Source: Leisingera sp. NJS204
GTDB taxonomy: Bacteria; Pseudomonadota; Alphaproteobacteria; Rhodobacterales; Rhodobacteraceae
DNA length: 64,000 nucleotides
Direction: 5' to 3'
NCBI RefSeq assembly: GCF_004123675.1
Contig: NZ_CP035418.1
Location: 62,001-126,000 of the forward strand
Shown here: positions 33,003 to 42,465 of the stretch, piece after piece
Layout: each line of letters opens with the position of its first letter
Numbering within the stretch: position 1 is the stretch's first letter
Notes under the pieces: model-generated
Told to the model about the DNA's origin: nothing
Seen by the model: only the letters and a program-made list of their open reading frames with translations
Database searches by the model: none
Position numbers and translations under genes: made by a program

Positions 33003-33581
33003 ATGCTGATCAAGATTGCACCGCTTGCCGCCGCCGCACTGCTGGCCGCGCCCGCCGCTTTTGCTGCCACGTATAAAACCGATCAGGGCCACACCGAAGT
33101 TCAGTTCAGCTGGAGCCACGCCGGCGTTTCGGTCCAGTCCGGCGAGTTCACCCAAGCCGAGGGCACGCTGGAAATCGACCCCGAAAACCCCGAAGCCGCA
33201 TCGTTGAATGTCACCATCAAGACAGACAGCCTGGCCACCGGCTTTGGCCCGCTGGACGATCACATTTCCAGCGCCGATTTTCTGGAGGTTGCGACCTATC
33301 CCGAAATCACCTTTGTCAGCACCAGCGTTGAAAAGACCGGCGAAAACACGGCCAATGTCACCGGCGACCTGACCATCCATGGCACCACCAAGCCGGTTGT
33401 GCTGGAAACCACCATGACCCATTTCGGCCCGCATCCGCTGGGCGGCGCGATTGAATATTACCAGGGCGATTGGGCCGCATTTAAGGCCAGCACCACCATC
33501 GACCATCAGGCCTTCGGCGTCGGCGGCTTTTCCACCGGGCCGATCACCATCCGCATCAGCACCGAGATGAGAGCACAGTAA
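33003..33581 (+). CDS. YceI-family periplasmic protein
   Basis: A 192-residue protein: signal peptide of 21 residues (cleavage after AFA), then a YceI lipocalin-like domain (YKTDQGHTEVQFSWSHAGVS, LDDHISSADFLEVATYPEITF, ADLTIHG-like VTGDLTIHGTTKPVVLE). YceI proteins bind polyisoprenoids or amphiphiles in the periplasm. It is divergent from marR, and a shared terminator separates it from nqrF on the other side. Confidence 0.9.
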   Translation: MLIKIAPLAAAALLAAPAAFAATYKTDQGHTEVQFSWSHAGVSVQSGEFTQAEGTLEIDPENPEAASLNVTIKTDSLATGFGPLDDHISSADFLEVATYPEITFVSTSVEKTGENTANVTGDLTIHGTTKPVVLETTMTHFGPHPLGGAIEYYQGDWAAFKASTTIDHQAFGVGGFSTGPITIRISTEMRAQ

Positions 33582-33605
33582 ACGCCGCCAGGCGTTGGAA
33601 CAAAG

Positions 33606-33635
33606 AAAGCCCCGGAGAAAACATCCGGGGCTTTT
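33606..33635. terminator. Bidirectional intrinsic terminator between yceI and nqrF
   Basis: AAAGCCCCGGA/TCCGGGGCTTT forms an 11-bp stem with a 7-nt loop followed by TTTT. The A-rich start gives a matching T-run on the minus strand, so it can end both yceI and the nqr operon. Confidence 0.85.
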
Positions 33636-33658
33636 GATTTTCCGCGCTGCGTTCCGGC

Positions 33659-34882
33659 TTAGCCGCCGAAGTCGTCCAGCATGATGTCCTCGCGGTCCAC
33701 ACCCAGATCCAGCAGCATGTTGATAACCGACTGGTTCATGATCGGCGGGCCGCACATGTAGAATTCGCAGTCTTCCGGCGCCGGATGGTTCTTGAGGTAT
33801 TCCTCGAACAGAACGTTATGGATAAAGCCGGTATAGCCTTTCCAATCGTCCTCGGGCTGGGCATCCGACAGCGCCACATGCCAGTCAAAGTTGTCGAACT
33901 CCTCGGCCAGGCTGTCGAAATCCTCGACAAAGAACATCTCTTTCTTGGAACGCGCACCGTACCAGAAGCTGATCTTGCGGTCGCGGTTTTGCAGCCGCTT
34001 CAGCTGGTCGAAGATGTGGCTGCGCATCGGCGCCATGCCGGCACCGCCGCCGATGAACACCATTTCCTTTTGGGTGTCGCGGGCAAAGAATTCGCCGAAC
34101 GGACCGGAAATAGTGACTTCATCACCCGGCTTCAGGTTAAAGATGTAGGACGACATCATGCCCGCAGGAATGCCCTCGGAGCCCGGAGGCGGCGAGGCGA
34201 CACGGACGTTCAGCATGATAATGCCCTTTTCGTCCGGGTAGTTCGCCATTGAATAGGCGCGTTCAACCGGTTCGTTCACCTGGGACTTATACTGCCACAG
34301 ATTGAAACGGTCCCAGTCCTCGCGGTATTCTTCCTGGATGTCGAAATCGGTATAGGCCAGCTGGTGCGCGGGTGCCTCGATCTGGATGTAGCCGCCGGCG
34401 CGGAAGTTCACATCCTCGCCTTCGGGCAGTTCCAGCACCAGCGCCTTGATAAAGGTCGCCACGTTGTCGTTCGAGCGCACCTTGCAGCGCCACTTCTTGA
34501 CGCCAAAGACTTCCTCGGGGACTTCGACTTCCATGTCCTGCTTGACCGCAACCTGGCAGGACAGGCGGTCGCCGCAGCCCGCTTCGCGCTTGGTTATATG
34601 GCTTTCCTCGGTCGGCAGGATCGACCCGCCGCCCGAATGCACCCGCACCCGGCACTGGGCACAGGTGCCGCCGCCGCCGCAGGCGGAGGGGACGAACAGT
34701 TTTTCCGCCGCCAGCGTTTGCAGCAGCTTGCCGCCCGCAGGCACCGAGATGGTTTTTTCACCGTTGATGGTGATATTGACGTTGCCGGTTGAGACCAGGC
34801 GGGAACGGGCGACCAGGATGATGGTCACCAGCGCCAGCACGATCACCGTGAAAAGGGCTACGCCGAGCGTGAAAGTTTCCAT
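33659..34882 (-). CDS. nqrF: Na+-translocating NADH:quinone reductase subunit F
   Basis: A 407-residue protein with an N-terminal membrane helix ([22 protein letters not shown]), a 2Fe-2S ferredoxin domain ([16 protein letters not shown] and later GDRLSCQV cysteines) and a ferredoxin-reductase FAD/NADH domain ([43 protein letters not shown]). It oxidises NADH and feeds electrons into the complex. It is the last gene of nqrABCDEF, 15 bp after nqrE, and its length matches the family. Confidence 0.97.
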   Translation of the reverse strand: METFTLGVALFTVIVLALVTIILVARSRLVSTGNVNITINGEKTISVPAGGKLLQTLAAEKLFVPSACGGGGTCAQCRVRVHSGGGSILPTEESHITKREAGCGDRLSCQVAVKQDMEVEVPEEVFGVKKWRCKVRSNDNVATFIKALVLELPEGEDVNFRAGGYIQIEAPAHQLAYTDFDIQEEYREDWDRFNLWQYKSQVNEPVERAYSMANYPDEKGIIMLNVRVASPPPGSEGIPAGMMSSYIFNLKPGDEVTISGPFGEFFARDTQKEMVFIGGGAGMAPMRSHIFDQLKRLQNRDRKISFWYGARSKKEMFFVEDFDSLAEEFDNFDWHVALSDAQPEDDWKGYTGFIHNVLFEEYLKNHPAPEDCEFYMCGPPIMNQSVINMLLDLGVDREDIMLDDFGG

Positions 34883-34897
34883 GTTTCCGCGCTCTCC

Positions 34898-35506
34898 TTA
34901 CAGTTTGACGCCGCTGAAGGACATAAAGGCCATCGCCATCAGTCCCGCGGTGATAAAGGTGATGCCAAGGCCCTGCAGACCGTCCGGCACGTCGGAATAC
35001 TTCAGCTTCTCGCGCACACCGGCCATCGCGGTGATCGCCAGCGCCCAGCCAAAGCCGGAAGACAGGCCATAGGTGGTTGCTTCGGCAAAATTGTAATCGC
35101 GTTCCACCATGAACAGCGAACCGCCCAGAATGGCGCAGTTCACCGTGATCAGCGGCAGGAAGATCCCCAGCGCGTTGTAGAGCGGCGGGAAATACTTATC
35201 CAGGATCATCTCCAGGATCTGCACCATCGCCGCAATCACCCCGATGTACGAAATCAGACCAAGAAAGGTCAGATCCACATCCGGGAAGCCGGCCCAGGCC
35301 AGCGCGCCGGGTTTCAGCAGGTAAGTCAGCAGCAGGTTGTTGGCCGGCACGGTGATGGCCTGCACCACCATGACCGAAATCCCCAGCCCCAGCGCGGTCG
35401 AGATCTTTTTCGACACCGCAATGAAGGTACACATACCCAGGAAGAAGGACAGCGCCAGGTTTTCAACAAAGATGGCCTTGACGGCGAGTGAAATCAGCCC
35501 TTCCAT
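34898..35506 (-). CDS. nqrE: Na+-translocating NADH:quinone reductase subunit E
   Basis: A 202-residue protein with six hydrophobic helices ([27 protein letters not shown]…). It contains the conserved cysteine regions FFLGMCTF and [10 protein letters not shown], which with NqrD hold an intramembrane iron centre. It shares one base with nqrD (TGATG) and is followed by nqrF. Confidence 0.96.
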   Translation of the reverse strand: MEGLISLAVKAIFVENLALSFFLGMCTFIAVSKKISTALGLGISVMVVQAITVPANNLLLTYLLKPGALAWAGFPDVDLTFLGLISYIGVIAAMVQILEMILDKYFPPLYNALGIFLPLITVNCAILGGSLFMVERDYNFAEATTYGLSSGFGWALAITAMAGVREKLKYSDVPDGLQGLGITFITAGLMAMAFMSFSGVKL

Positions 35507-36159
35507 CAGTGCGCCTCCACGGTTTGGATTTTATATTCACGCTCTTCCACCTGGTTCGGTTTCCAAGTGCGGAAGCCCCAGATCAGCAAGCCGATGACAA
35601 AGAACGCCGAGGGCGGCAGCAGCAGCAGGCCGTTGGGCACATACCAGCCGCCGTTGTTCACGGTCTCCAGGATGGTGATCCCGAACAGCGAGCCAGAGCC
35701 GAACAGCTCTCGGATCACGCCGACCAGCATCAGGATCAACCCATAGCCCAGACCGTTGCCGATGCCGTCGATAAAGGACGCGACCGGCGGGTTCTTCATC
35801 GCAAACGCTTCGGCGCGGCCCATCACGATACAGTTGGTGATGATCAGGCCAACAAAGACCGACAGGGTTTTTGAGATCTCGAACGCATAGGCCTTCAGCA
35901 CCTGATCCACCAGGATCACCAGGGACGCGATGATCACCATCTGCACGATGATCCGGATCGAGCCGGGGATCTGGTTGCGCAGGACCGAGATGAACATTGA
36001 CGAGAACGCGGTCACAAAAGTCACCGCCAGGGTCATAACAAAGGCCACCTGCAGCGACGATGTCACCGCCAGCGCCGAGCAGATGCCCAGAACCTGCAGC
36101 GTGATCGGGTTGTTGTCGACCAGCGGGTCGACCAGCATTTCCTTCTTGGTCTGCGACAT
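35506..36159 (-). CDS. nqrD: Na+-translocating NADH:quinone reductase subunit D
   Basis: A 217-residue membrane protein ([36 protein letters not shown]…) with the conserved [15 protein letters not shown] segment that pairs with NqrE. It overlaps nqrC and nqrE by one base each, indicating tight translational coupling. Confidence 0.96.
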   Translation of the reverse strand: MSQTKKEMLVDPLVDNNPITLQVLGICSALAVTSSLQVAFVMTLAVTFVTAFSSMFISVLRNQIPGSIRIIVQMVIIASLVILVDQVLKAYAFEISKTLSVFVGLIITNCIVMGRAEAFAMKNPPVASFIDGIGNGLGYGLILMLVGVIRELFGSGSLFGITILETVNNGGWYVPNGLLLLPPSAFFVIGLLIWGFRTWKPNQVEEREYKIQTVEAH

Positions 36160-36962
36160 CAGAAGTCTCCCGCTTGCAGGGCGGTCAGGAAGGGTGCGTA
36201 ACCCTCTTCGCCCATCCAGAATTTCACCAGGTTGTCGACACCGACAGAGGTCAGCGTCGCGCCGGCCAGCGCATCAATGTGGTGCTCCGGCCCGGCCGGG
36301 CCTTGCGCCTTGGCAACGGTGATCTGCAATTCGCCATCAGCGTCATGCAGCTTCTTGCCGCTCCACAGGGATTTCCAGCGCGGGTTGTCCACCTCGGCGC
36401 CCAGGCCGGGGGTTTCGCCGTGCTGGTAGAATTGCAGACCAAAGATGTCGTTGCCGTTCTCCTCAACCGCGATAAAGCCATAGAGGGTCGACCACAGGCC
36501 ATAGCCGTGGATCGGCAGGATCACCTTGTCCAGCGCACCCGCGTCGTCGCGCAGCAGGTAAACGGTCTTGTAGCGCGACTGGCGGCCGATGCCGGCCGGA
36601 TCATTGTCCAGCGCGCGGCTCAGCTCCGGGTCCTGCGCGGCGGCCAGACCGTCAAAGCTGGCGGCGTCGAACTGATCGGTGAATTCACCGGTCTGCAGAT
36701 CCAGCACCTGCGGTTCAAACGCGGCAAAAGCTTCGGCGACATCTGTGCCCGGCTCATACAATCCCGCCACCTGCAGCACGTTCAGCTGCTTGTCGCGTTT
36801 GCGGTTGGTTTCCTGCACCGGGCGCAAGCTGACAGCGGCGGAGGACACGATCATCGAGGCCACCAGACAGACGGCGACAGCAATGAACACGGTCTTGCCA
36901 ACCGAATCCGGCGATGCGGCAAGGAAACGGCCGATCAGGCCCTTGCTTTGGGTATCAGCCAT
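36159..36962 (-). CDS. nqrC: Na+-translocating NADH:quinone reductase subunit C
   Basis: A 267-residue protein with one N-terminal membrane helix ([23 protein letters not shown]) and a periplasmic FMN-binding domain. The covalent FMN threonine is in [15 protein letters not shown] (about T236), the ApbE target motif. It overlaps nqrB by 8 bp and nqrD by 1 bp. Confidence 0.96.
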   Translation of the reverse strand: MADTQSKGLIGRFLAASPDSVGKTVFIAVAVCLVASMIVSSAAVSLRPVQETNRKRDKQLNVLQVAGLYEPGTDVAEAFAAFEPQVLDLQTGEFTDQFDAASFDGLAAAQDPELSRALDNDPAGIGRQSRYKTVYLLRDDAGALDKVILPIHGYGLWSTLYGFIAVEENGNDIFGLQFYQHGETPGLGAEVDNPRWKSLWSGKKLHDADGELQITVAKAQGPAGPEHHIDALAGATLTSVGVDNLVKFWMGEEGYAPFLTALQAGDF

Positions 36963-38163
36963 GGCGGCGCGCCCTCCGTTTGATGTTGGCCTGCACGACG
37001 AAGTAGTCGATCAGCGGTGCAAAGACGTTGCCGAACAGGATCGCCAGCATCATGCCTTCGGGGAAGGCCGGGTTCAGCACCCGGATCAGCACAACCATCA
37101 CACCGATGAGAGCACCATAGATATAGCGGCCCGCGTTGGTGTGCGATGCGGACACAGGTTCCGTGACCATGAACACCAGACCGAACGCATAGCCGCCCAG
37201 CACCAGGTGCCAGTACCACGGCATTGCAAACATCGGGTTGGTGTCGGAGCCGATGAGGTTCAGCAGCAGCGAGAACGCAATCATCCCGCCCAAACAGCCC
37301 GCGATCAGGCGCCAGTTGGCGATCTTGGTGAACAGCAGGAAGGCCAGACCAATGGCGCAGGCCACGGTCGAGGTCTCGCCAAAGCTGCCCTGAATGGTGC
37401 CAATGAAGGCGTCCGACCATTCGATGCCCTTGGCAGCCAGCGCCTGCACACCGTCGGCGGCTGTCACACCCAGCGCGGTGGCGCCGGAAAACCCGTCAAC
37501 CGGGGTCCAGACACTGTCGCCCGACATGTTCGCCGGATAGGCGAAATACAGGAACGCCCTGCCGGTCAATGCGGGGTTCAGAAAGTTCTTGCCGGTGCCG
37601 CCAAAAACTTCCTTGCCGATCACCACGCCAAAGATGATGCCCAATGCCACCTGCCACAGCGGCGCCGAGGCCGGCATGATCAGCGTGTAAAGCATCGAAG
37701 TCACAAGGAAGCCCTCGTTCACCTCGTGGCCGCGCACGGTGGCAAAGATCACCTCGAAAATGCCGCCGGCAATCAGCGTCACCAAATAGATCGGCAGGAA
37801 ATACAGGAACCCGTGCGCGATATTGGCCATCGGGTTCGCCGCATCCAGCGAAATGCCGAACATCTGCAGAATGGCAATGCGCCAGCCGGTCGCGGCATCA
37901 GCGCCAAGCCCGGCAATCGCCGCGTTCGCCTGATAGCCGGTGTTCCACATACCCCACAGAATGCAGGGGATAGTGGCGATCACCACATAGGTCATGATCC
38001 GCTTCATATCGACGTATGAACGCGCATGCGGCGCTGCGGTGGTCACAGTCTTGGGGGTGTAAAGAAAGCTCTCCACCATCTCATAGACGGGGAAGAGTTT
38101 CTCGTATTTGCCGCCCTTTTCAAAGTGCGGCTCGATCCTGTCAAAGAAGCTGCGCAATCCCAT
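36955..38163 (-). CDS. nqrB: Na+-translocating NADH:quinone reductase subunit B
   Basis: A 402-residue membrane subunit with about ten helices (VVIATIPCILWGMWNTGYQ, FLPIYLVTLIAGGIFEVIFA and others). It carries the covalent FMN threonine in VDGFSGATALGVTA (about T227). It binds riboflavin and quinone and is part of the Na+ path. It follows nqrA by 5 bp. Confidence 0.96.
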   Translation of the reverse strand: MGLRSFFDRIEPHFEKGGKYEKLFPVYEMVESFLYTPKTVTTAAPHARSYVDMKRIMTYVVIATIPCILWGMWNTGYQANAAIAGLGADAATGWRIAILQMFGISLDAANPMANIAHGFLYFLPIYLVTLIAGGIFEVIFATVRGHEVNEGFLVTSMLYTLIMPASAPLWQVALGIIFGVVIGKEVFGGTGKNFLNPALTGRAFLYFAYPANMSGDSVWTPVDGFSGATALGVTAADGVQALAAKGIEWSDAFIGTIQGSFGETSTVACAIGLAFLLFTKIANWRLIAGCLGGMIAFSLLLNLIGSDTNPMFAMPWYWHLVLGGYAFGLVFMVTEPVSASHTNAGRYIYGALIGVMVVLIRVLNPAFPEGMMLAILFGNVFAPLIDYFVVQANIKRRARRHG

Positions 38164-38168
38164 CCGGC

Positions 38169-39512
38169 TCAGCCCTCCTTTTCAATCTTGGCGAGGCAGT
38201 CGCGCAGCGCTTGCCCGTATTCATATTTGGCGGGGCAGGCAAAACCGACGAGGCCCATGTCCTCTTCGTCCAGCTCCAGCGCACCCAGCGCCTGCGCGGT
38301 GTCGGTGTCCATCACCAGCAATGCCCGCAACAGCTGTGTCGGCAGATAGTCCTGCGGCATCAGCTGCTCAAACGTGCCGGTGGGCACCATCGCGCGGCGG
38401 CCGCCGTTCAGATTGCTGGTCAGGCTGAACAGCTTGCGCGACAGGGCGGACCCCAGCACAGGCTGCACCGCGTATTTGCCGCCCATGGGGCGGATCCAGC
38501 CCAGCGGGATCTGCTTGCGGTCTTCTTCCATCAGGGCAACCTGACGGGCGAACCGGCCCAGATATGCAAACGAGCCCGCAGCCTGACGGCCCGACAGGAT
38601 AGAGCCGGAGATCACCCGCACCGGGCCGTCCGCAGCAATCTCGCCGCGGGTCAGCTCATCGGTGGAGGCCCCCATCACGGTGCGGACCAGACGCGGCTCG
38701 CGCGCCGCAGGCCCGGCGAGCGCAACAACAATGGAAGGGTCCAGATGGCCGGTCAGCAGCAGGCGGCCGATGGCGATCACATCCTGATAGGAAATCGTCC
38801 AGACCTGATCCTCGGCGCGCAGCGGTTTCAGGAAATGGATGTGGGTCCCGGCAAGACCTGCAGGGTGCGGGCCGGAGAAGGCCGCCGCCTCAACCCCGGC
38901 AACATCGGTGCCCGGAATGCTGTCGCCAGCCTTCTGGCACAGATAGGTGGTGCCCTCGGTCAGCAGGGTCAGCGCTTTCAGACCTGCCGCAAATGCCTCA
39001 GCCGCATCATTGATGATCACGGCAGCGTCAGCCGCCAGCGGCTCGCTGTCGATCGCAGTCACAAAGATCGCGCCCGGCTTGGAACCCGGCTGCGGCATCT
39101 TGGAATAAGGACGGGTGCGGAACGCGGTCCACAGACCAGCCGCGCACAGCTTTTCGGTCAGCCCCTCGGCAGTATCGGCATTGCCGGTGGCCGAGAAATC
39201 AACGCCGTTGTCGTCCGCATCGGAAACCGCGATCACCACGCTTTCCAGCACCCGGCGCGCACCGCGGTTGATTGCCACGACCTTGCCGGTCATCGGCGCG
39301 ACCATCATCGCGGCTTCGGCATCCTTGTGGCAGAACAGCGGAGTTCCGCGCTGGACCTCCTCGCCTTCCTGCACCAGCATGCGGGGTTTCAAACCCAGAT
39401 AATCGGGGCCCAGAACCGCCACCGAAGTGATGGCCGGGCCGGGGTGAATGGTCTGTTCCGGCGCGCCTGTCACCGGCAGATCCAGCCCCTTCCTCAAGTT
39501 AAATGTCTTCAT
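38169..39512 (-). CDS. nqrA: Na+-translocating NADH:quinone reductase subunit A
   Basis: A 447-residue cytoplasmic subunit, first gene of the operon. Recognised by LRKGLDLPVTGAPEQTIHPGPAITSVAVLGPDYLGLKPRMLVQEGEEVQRG, a barrel-sandwich start shared with RnfC, and the GTHIHFLKPL region. An AAGGA ribosome site precedes the ATG. NqrA takes part in quinone binding. The operon exports Na+ during NADH oxidation, typical of marine bacteria. Confidence 0.96.
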   Translation of the reverse strand: MKTFNLRKGLDLPVTGAPEQTIHPGPAITSVAVLGPDYLGLKPRMLVQEGEEVQRGTPLFCHKDAEAAMMVAPMTGKVVAINRGARRVLESVVIAVSDADDNGVDFSATGNADTAEGLTEKLCAAGLWTAFRTRPYSKMPQPGSKPGAIFVTAIDSEPLAADAAVIINDAAEAFAAGLKALTLLTEGTTYLCQKAGDSIPGTDVAGVEAAAFSGPHPAGLAGTHIHFLKPLRAEDQVWTISYQDVIAIGRLLLTGHLDPSIVVALAGPAAREPRLVRTVMGASTDELTRGEIAADGPVRVISGSILSGRQAAGSFAYLGRFARQVALMEEDRKQIPLGWIRPMGGKYAVQPVLGSALSRKLFSLTSNLNGGRRAMVPTGTFEQLMPQDYLPTQLLRALLVMDTDTAQALGALELDEEDMGLVGFACPAKYEYGQALRDCLAKIEKEG

Positions 39513-39916
39513 ATTTGCGCTACGTCCTTGTGAGGCCGATTCCCGTGGCGGTACTTATCTGTTTCCGGCGGCGGAGACAAAGAAAACGCAAGATACGGTC
39601 GCTTTTGACTCTTCACCAGCCGGGTCCGGCCCTGTTTGATCGGGCGCACTCGAATCAAATTTGCCGCCGAATGGCAAGGCCGCCCCCCTGCTTGCCGGGC
39701 AGATTCCTCCGTGATCGCAGCTTCTAAGCCAGAATGCCGCATCTGCAGCCTGCCAATACGTCAGATGCGCCACCCGGAAGCGGCAATCGCACGCCCTGCC
39801 TGTGGACAAAACACCCCGTCCAAGCAACGCTTGCCGGGGCGGTCCAATGTGATGGCGCTAACGCCTGCGGCAGCCCGCATGTGATTCGCGACAGGCCTGC
39901 GGATTTTGCGCTAATC
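39513..39916. other. 404-bp region upstream of nqrA
   Basis: It lies between the end of the leftward dehydratase gene (39917) and the nqrA start. It contains the nqr promoter by position. Short minus-strand frames (up to 90 codons) read through it but lack ribosome sites and recognisable content. I see no clear operator palindrome or terminator. Confidence 0.5.
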
Positions 39917-41041
39917 TCACGCTTCCCAGACAGCCTGCGGCGCGCCCATCAGATCACGGTCAACGGTGATCCCAAGCCCCGGCGCATCCGGCACCAGCAC
40001 GCCGCCGTCCTGCACAGGCGCGTCGAATTCCGCGGTTTTCAGCGTCACCATATCGCGGCAGTCCAAAATGCAGCGCAGGGACCGCTCCGGCACCGTGGCG
40101 CCCAGATGCGCAATGGCGGAAAACGCCACGGCAGAGCCGACGGTATCCTGCACACTGACCGTCGCACCGGCAGCCAGGCACATGTCCCGGTGCCGCCGTC
40201 CATGGGTCAGCCCGCCCGCCTTGGAGATCTTGAGGCCGATGCCGTCGGCCACGTCCTCGACCAGCATCAGCGCGATGTCCTCATCCTGCTGCACCAGCTC
40301 ATCCAGGATGATCGGCACGCTGCAGCGCTTGCGCAGCGACATCGTCTCGCGCCAGGTCTTGCAAGGCGCCTCCAGCACAAAATCCAGCCCCTCGGGCAGC
40401 ATCCGCAGTATCCGCAAGGCGGTCTCCGGCGTCAGCCCGCCATTGGCATCGACCAGAAAGAACTCCCCCGGCTGCCGGTCCGCCAAGGACGCGCGGATAC
40501 GCTCCGCGTCCAGCGCCGGGCCGCCTTCGCTGTCCAGCGCGCCGACCTTGACCGAATGCCCCAGATAGCCCATCTCGCGGTGCTGCGCGACGCGCGCGCG
40601 CATGTCCTCAGGGCTGCCCGCATAGATCGAAGAGATCACCGGCAGGCGTTTGCCCGTAGAGCCGCCCAGCAATTCGCAGACCGGCAGGTTCACCGATTTC
40701 CCGAACAGGTCCCAGCAGGCCAGATCAATTGCCGATTTGGCGTGATTGTGGCCCAGCAGCGCCTCGTCCATCGCATCGTTGATGCGGTCCATCTGCCGCG
40801 GATCACGGTCCAGCAGATACGGCGCAATCTCGACGATCCCCGCTCGCGCACCCAAGGCGTGCGCGGCGATATAGGTGGCGCCGAACGGCGTGCTCTCGCC
40901 CCAGCCTTCCAGTCCGGTGTCGGTGGTGATCCGCACAAAAGAGGCATCAAAACTGCGGTACTCCCGTCCGCCTGACAGCATGTAGGTGCCGCCGGAATAG
41001 GGCAGGTCCAGCTGATACAATTCGATTTTCTTGATCTTCAC
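39917..41041 (-). CDS. Mandelate racemase/muconate-lactonizing family enzyme, probable cis-3-hydroxy-L-proline dehydratase
   Basis: A 374-residue enolase-superfamily enzyme. Likely acid/base lysines are K165 (GHSVKVGA) and K271 (GLKISKAGG). Metal ligands fit D198 (FLVDANGG), E224 (FVLEAPC) and D247 (ILDELV). The segments LPYSGGTYMLSGGREYRSFDASFVRI and WGESTPFGATYIAAHA resemble, from memory, characterised cis-3-hydroxyproline dehydratases; this needs alignment. The start codon is GTG, overlapping the preceding dehydrogenase stop (GTGA). It is the last gene of a leftward operon starting with the Rieske oxygenase or the zinc dehydrogenase. Confidence 0.78.
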   Translation of the reverse strand: MKIKKIELYQLDLPYSGGTYMLSGGREYRSFDASFVRITTDTGLEGWGESTPFGATYIAAHALGARAGIVEIAPYLLDRDPRQMDRINDAMDEALLGHNHAKSAIDLACWDLFGKSVNLPVCELLGGSTGKRLPVISSIYAGSPEDMRARVAQHREMGYLGHSVKVGALDSEGGPALDAERIRASLADRQPGEFFLVDANGGLTPETALRILRMLPEGLDFVLEAPCKTWRETMSLRKRCSVPIILDELVQQDEDIALMLVEDVADGIGLKISKAGGLTHGRRHRDMCLAAGATVSVQDTVGSAVAFSAIAHLGATVPERSLRCILDCRDMVTLKTAEFDAPVQDGGVLVPDAPGLGITVDRDLMGAPQAVWEA

Positions 41042-42132
41042 GCCTCGGCCTCCGGGATCATCAGCACCAGCTTGCCGGTATGTTTCTTGCTCAGGAAGTC
41101 CTCCTGCGCGGTTGCAATCTCAGCCAGCGGATAAGTCTTGGCGACCAGCGGGCGGATTTCCCCGGCCTCGATATATGAGATCAGATTGGCGAACACCTCA
41201 TCCTCCTGAAAGGTGCAGCCCATCAGGGTCAGGTCCTTCAGGTACAGCGTGCGCACGTCGATCTCAGCAATCGGCCCTGCAATGGCGCCGGCGGTGGCAT
41301 AACGCCCGCCGCGCCGTAAAACGTCCATAAACGCAGGCCACTGCGGGCCAGCGACCAGATCGACCACCACATCGACGGATCCCTCGCCCAGCTCTGTGCG
41401 CAGATCAGCGTTGCGGTCCACCACACGGTCGGCGCCAAGCGCCAGCACCTCCTCCGCCTTCGCAGCAGAGGACAGCGCGATCACGGTGGCACCGCGGCGC
41501 TTGGCCAATTGCACGGCGGCAGAGCCGACGCCGCCCGACGCGCCCGAGATCAGCACGGTTTCGGCGCCAAGGCCAACCCGGTGCAGCATGTTCTCAGCCG
41601 TCGAATAGGCGCAAGGGATCGAGGCCAGCTCGGCATCGGACCAGTTGCAGTTCACTGCATGGGTCTCGCGCGCCGGGGCGACCGCGAACTGGGCAAAACC
41701 GCCGTCGCATTCGCTGCCGAAGGTCCAGCACTCAAAGGGGCGGTAATCGACGTAAGAGCGCAGCATGTTGCGCACCAGCACCCGCTCGCCGATACGGGAC
41801 GGGTCGACCCTCTCCCCCACCGCTGCGATGTGCCCGCAGGCATCCGCGCCCTGAATGCGCGGGAATTCCAGCGGCTTGCCGGACCAGCTGGCATCGTCGT
41901 CATCGACGCTGTCAAACCCGGTGGCGCCGCCCGCATTGGTGTCCGCATCCACCGCCTTGGAGTACCAGCCGATCCGGGTGTTGATGTCGGTGTTGTTAAT
42001 GCCCGCCGCCGCAATGCGGATCAGCACCTCGCCGGCCTTGGGCTGCGGCACCGGCACATCGGTGCGGTAGTCCAGTTTGCCGATACCGCCGTGGCCGGTT
42101 AGCAGCACGGCTGCCATTTTACTGGGGATCAT
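41038..42132 (-). CDS. Zinc-type alcohol dehydrogenase / quinone oxidoreductase-like MDR protein
   Basis: A 364-residue medium-chain dehydrogenase/reductase. The N-terminal GroES-like domain shows VLIRIAAAGINNTDINTR, and the NAD(P) Rossmann motif is VLISGASGGVGSAAVQLAKRRGATVIAL. The RIQGADACGHI region is typical, but the classic catalytic-zinc cysteine/histidine set is incomplete, so it may be a zinc-independent reductase. The ATG at 42132 has a GGGAGAGA ribosome site; the longer frame is discarded. It is coupled to the dehydratase gene downstream. Confidence 0.82.
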   Translation of the reverse strand: MIPSKMAAVLLTGHGGIGKLDYRTDVPVPQPKAGEVLIRIAAAGINNTDINTRIGWYSKAVDADTNAGGATGFDSVDDDDASWSGKPLEFPRIQGADACGHIAAVGERVDPSRIGERVLVRNMLRSYVDYRPFECWTFGSECDGGFAQFAVAPARETHAVNCNWSDAELASIPCAYSTAENMLHRVGLGAETVLISGASGGVGSAAVQLAKRRGATVIALSSAAKAEEVLALGADRVVDRNADLRTELGEGSVDVVVDLVAGPQWPAFMDVLRRGGRYATAGAIAGPIAEIDVRTLYLKDLTLMGCTFQEDEVFANLISYIEAGEIRPLVAKTYPLAEIATAQEDFLSKKHTGKLVLMIPEAEA

Positions 42133-42222
42133 GAGTGTCTCTCCCTGAATAAAACTGGCCGGCCCTCCCCTGCCGGCCAAACAGGCTGCTGTCCCCGTGG
42201 GGACAACACCCTGAAACCTGTG

Positions 42223-42462
42223 TCATAGATCCAGCGGATGCGCCCGGCCCCGCTCCGCCAGGCGGCGGTTCAGTTCCCTGGCTTCCGGCAGACCCGCTTC
42301 CAGCGCAAAGACAAATGCGTGGGTCAGGTAGAAGCAGGCGGCGTCGATATTGCCTGCCTCCTCAGCCCTGTCCCCGGCCAGCGTATAGAGCCGCACCAGC
42401 TCGGCATTGTCCTTATCTTCATGCGCCTGCAAAAGTGCGCGGTCGAGATCTGCACGCTCCAT
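42223..42462 (-). CDS. Small conserved-looking protein of unknown function
   Basis: A 79-residue hydrophilic, helix-rich protein (MERADLDRALLQAHEDKDNAELVRLYTLAG…ACFYLTHAFVFALEAGLPEARELNRRLAERGR) with a tetratricopeptide-like feel: paired helices with ALxxAxxxD…LYxxAGDxAEExGNxxxAxFYxxxA spacing. It begins 3 bp after the aldehyde dehydrogenase stop with a GAGG site, so it is part of the operon. Function not recognised; a single TPR-like helix pair could mediate protein contact. Confidence 0.7.
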   Translation of the reverse strand: MERADLDRALLQAHEDKDNAELVRLYTLAGDRAEEAGNIDAACFYLTHAFVFALEAGLPEARELNRRLAERGRAHPLDL

Positions 42463-42465
42463 CCC

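Noticed and set aside
39555-39827. 90-codon minus-strand frame upstream of nqrA
   Set aside because: No ribosome site, cysteine- and arginine-rich composition and no recognisable domain; more likely part of the nqr leader.
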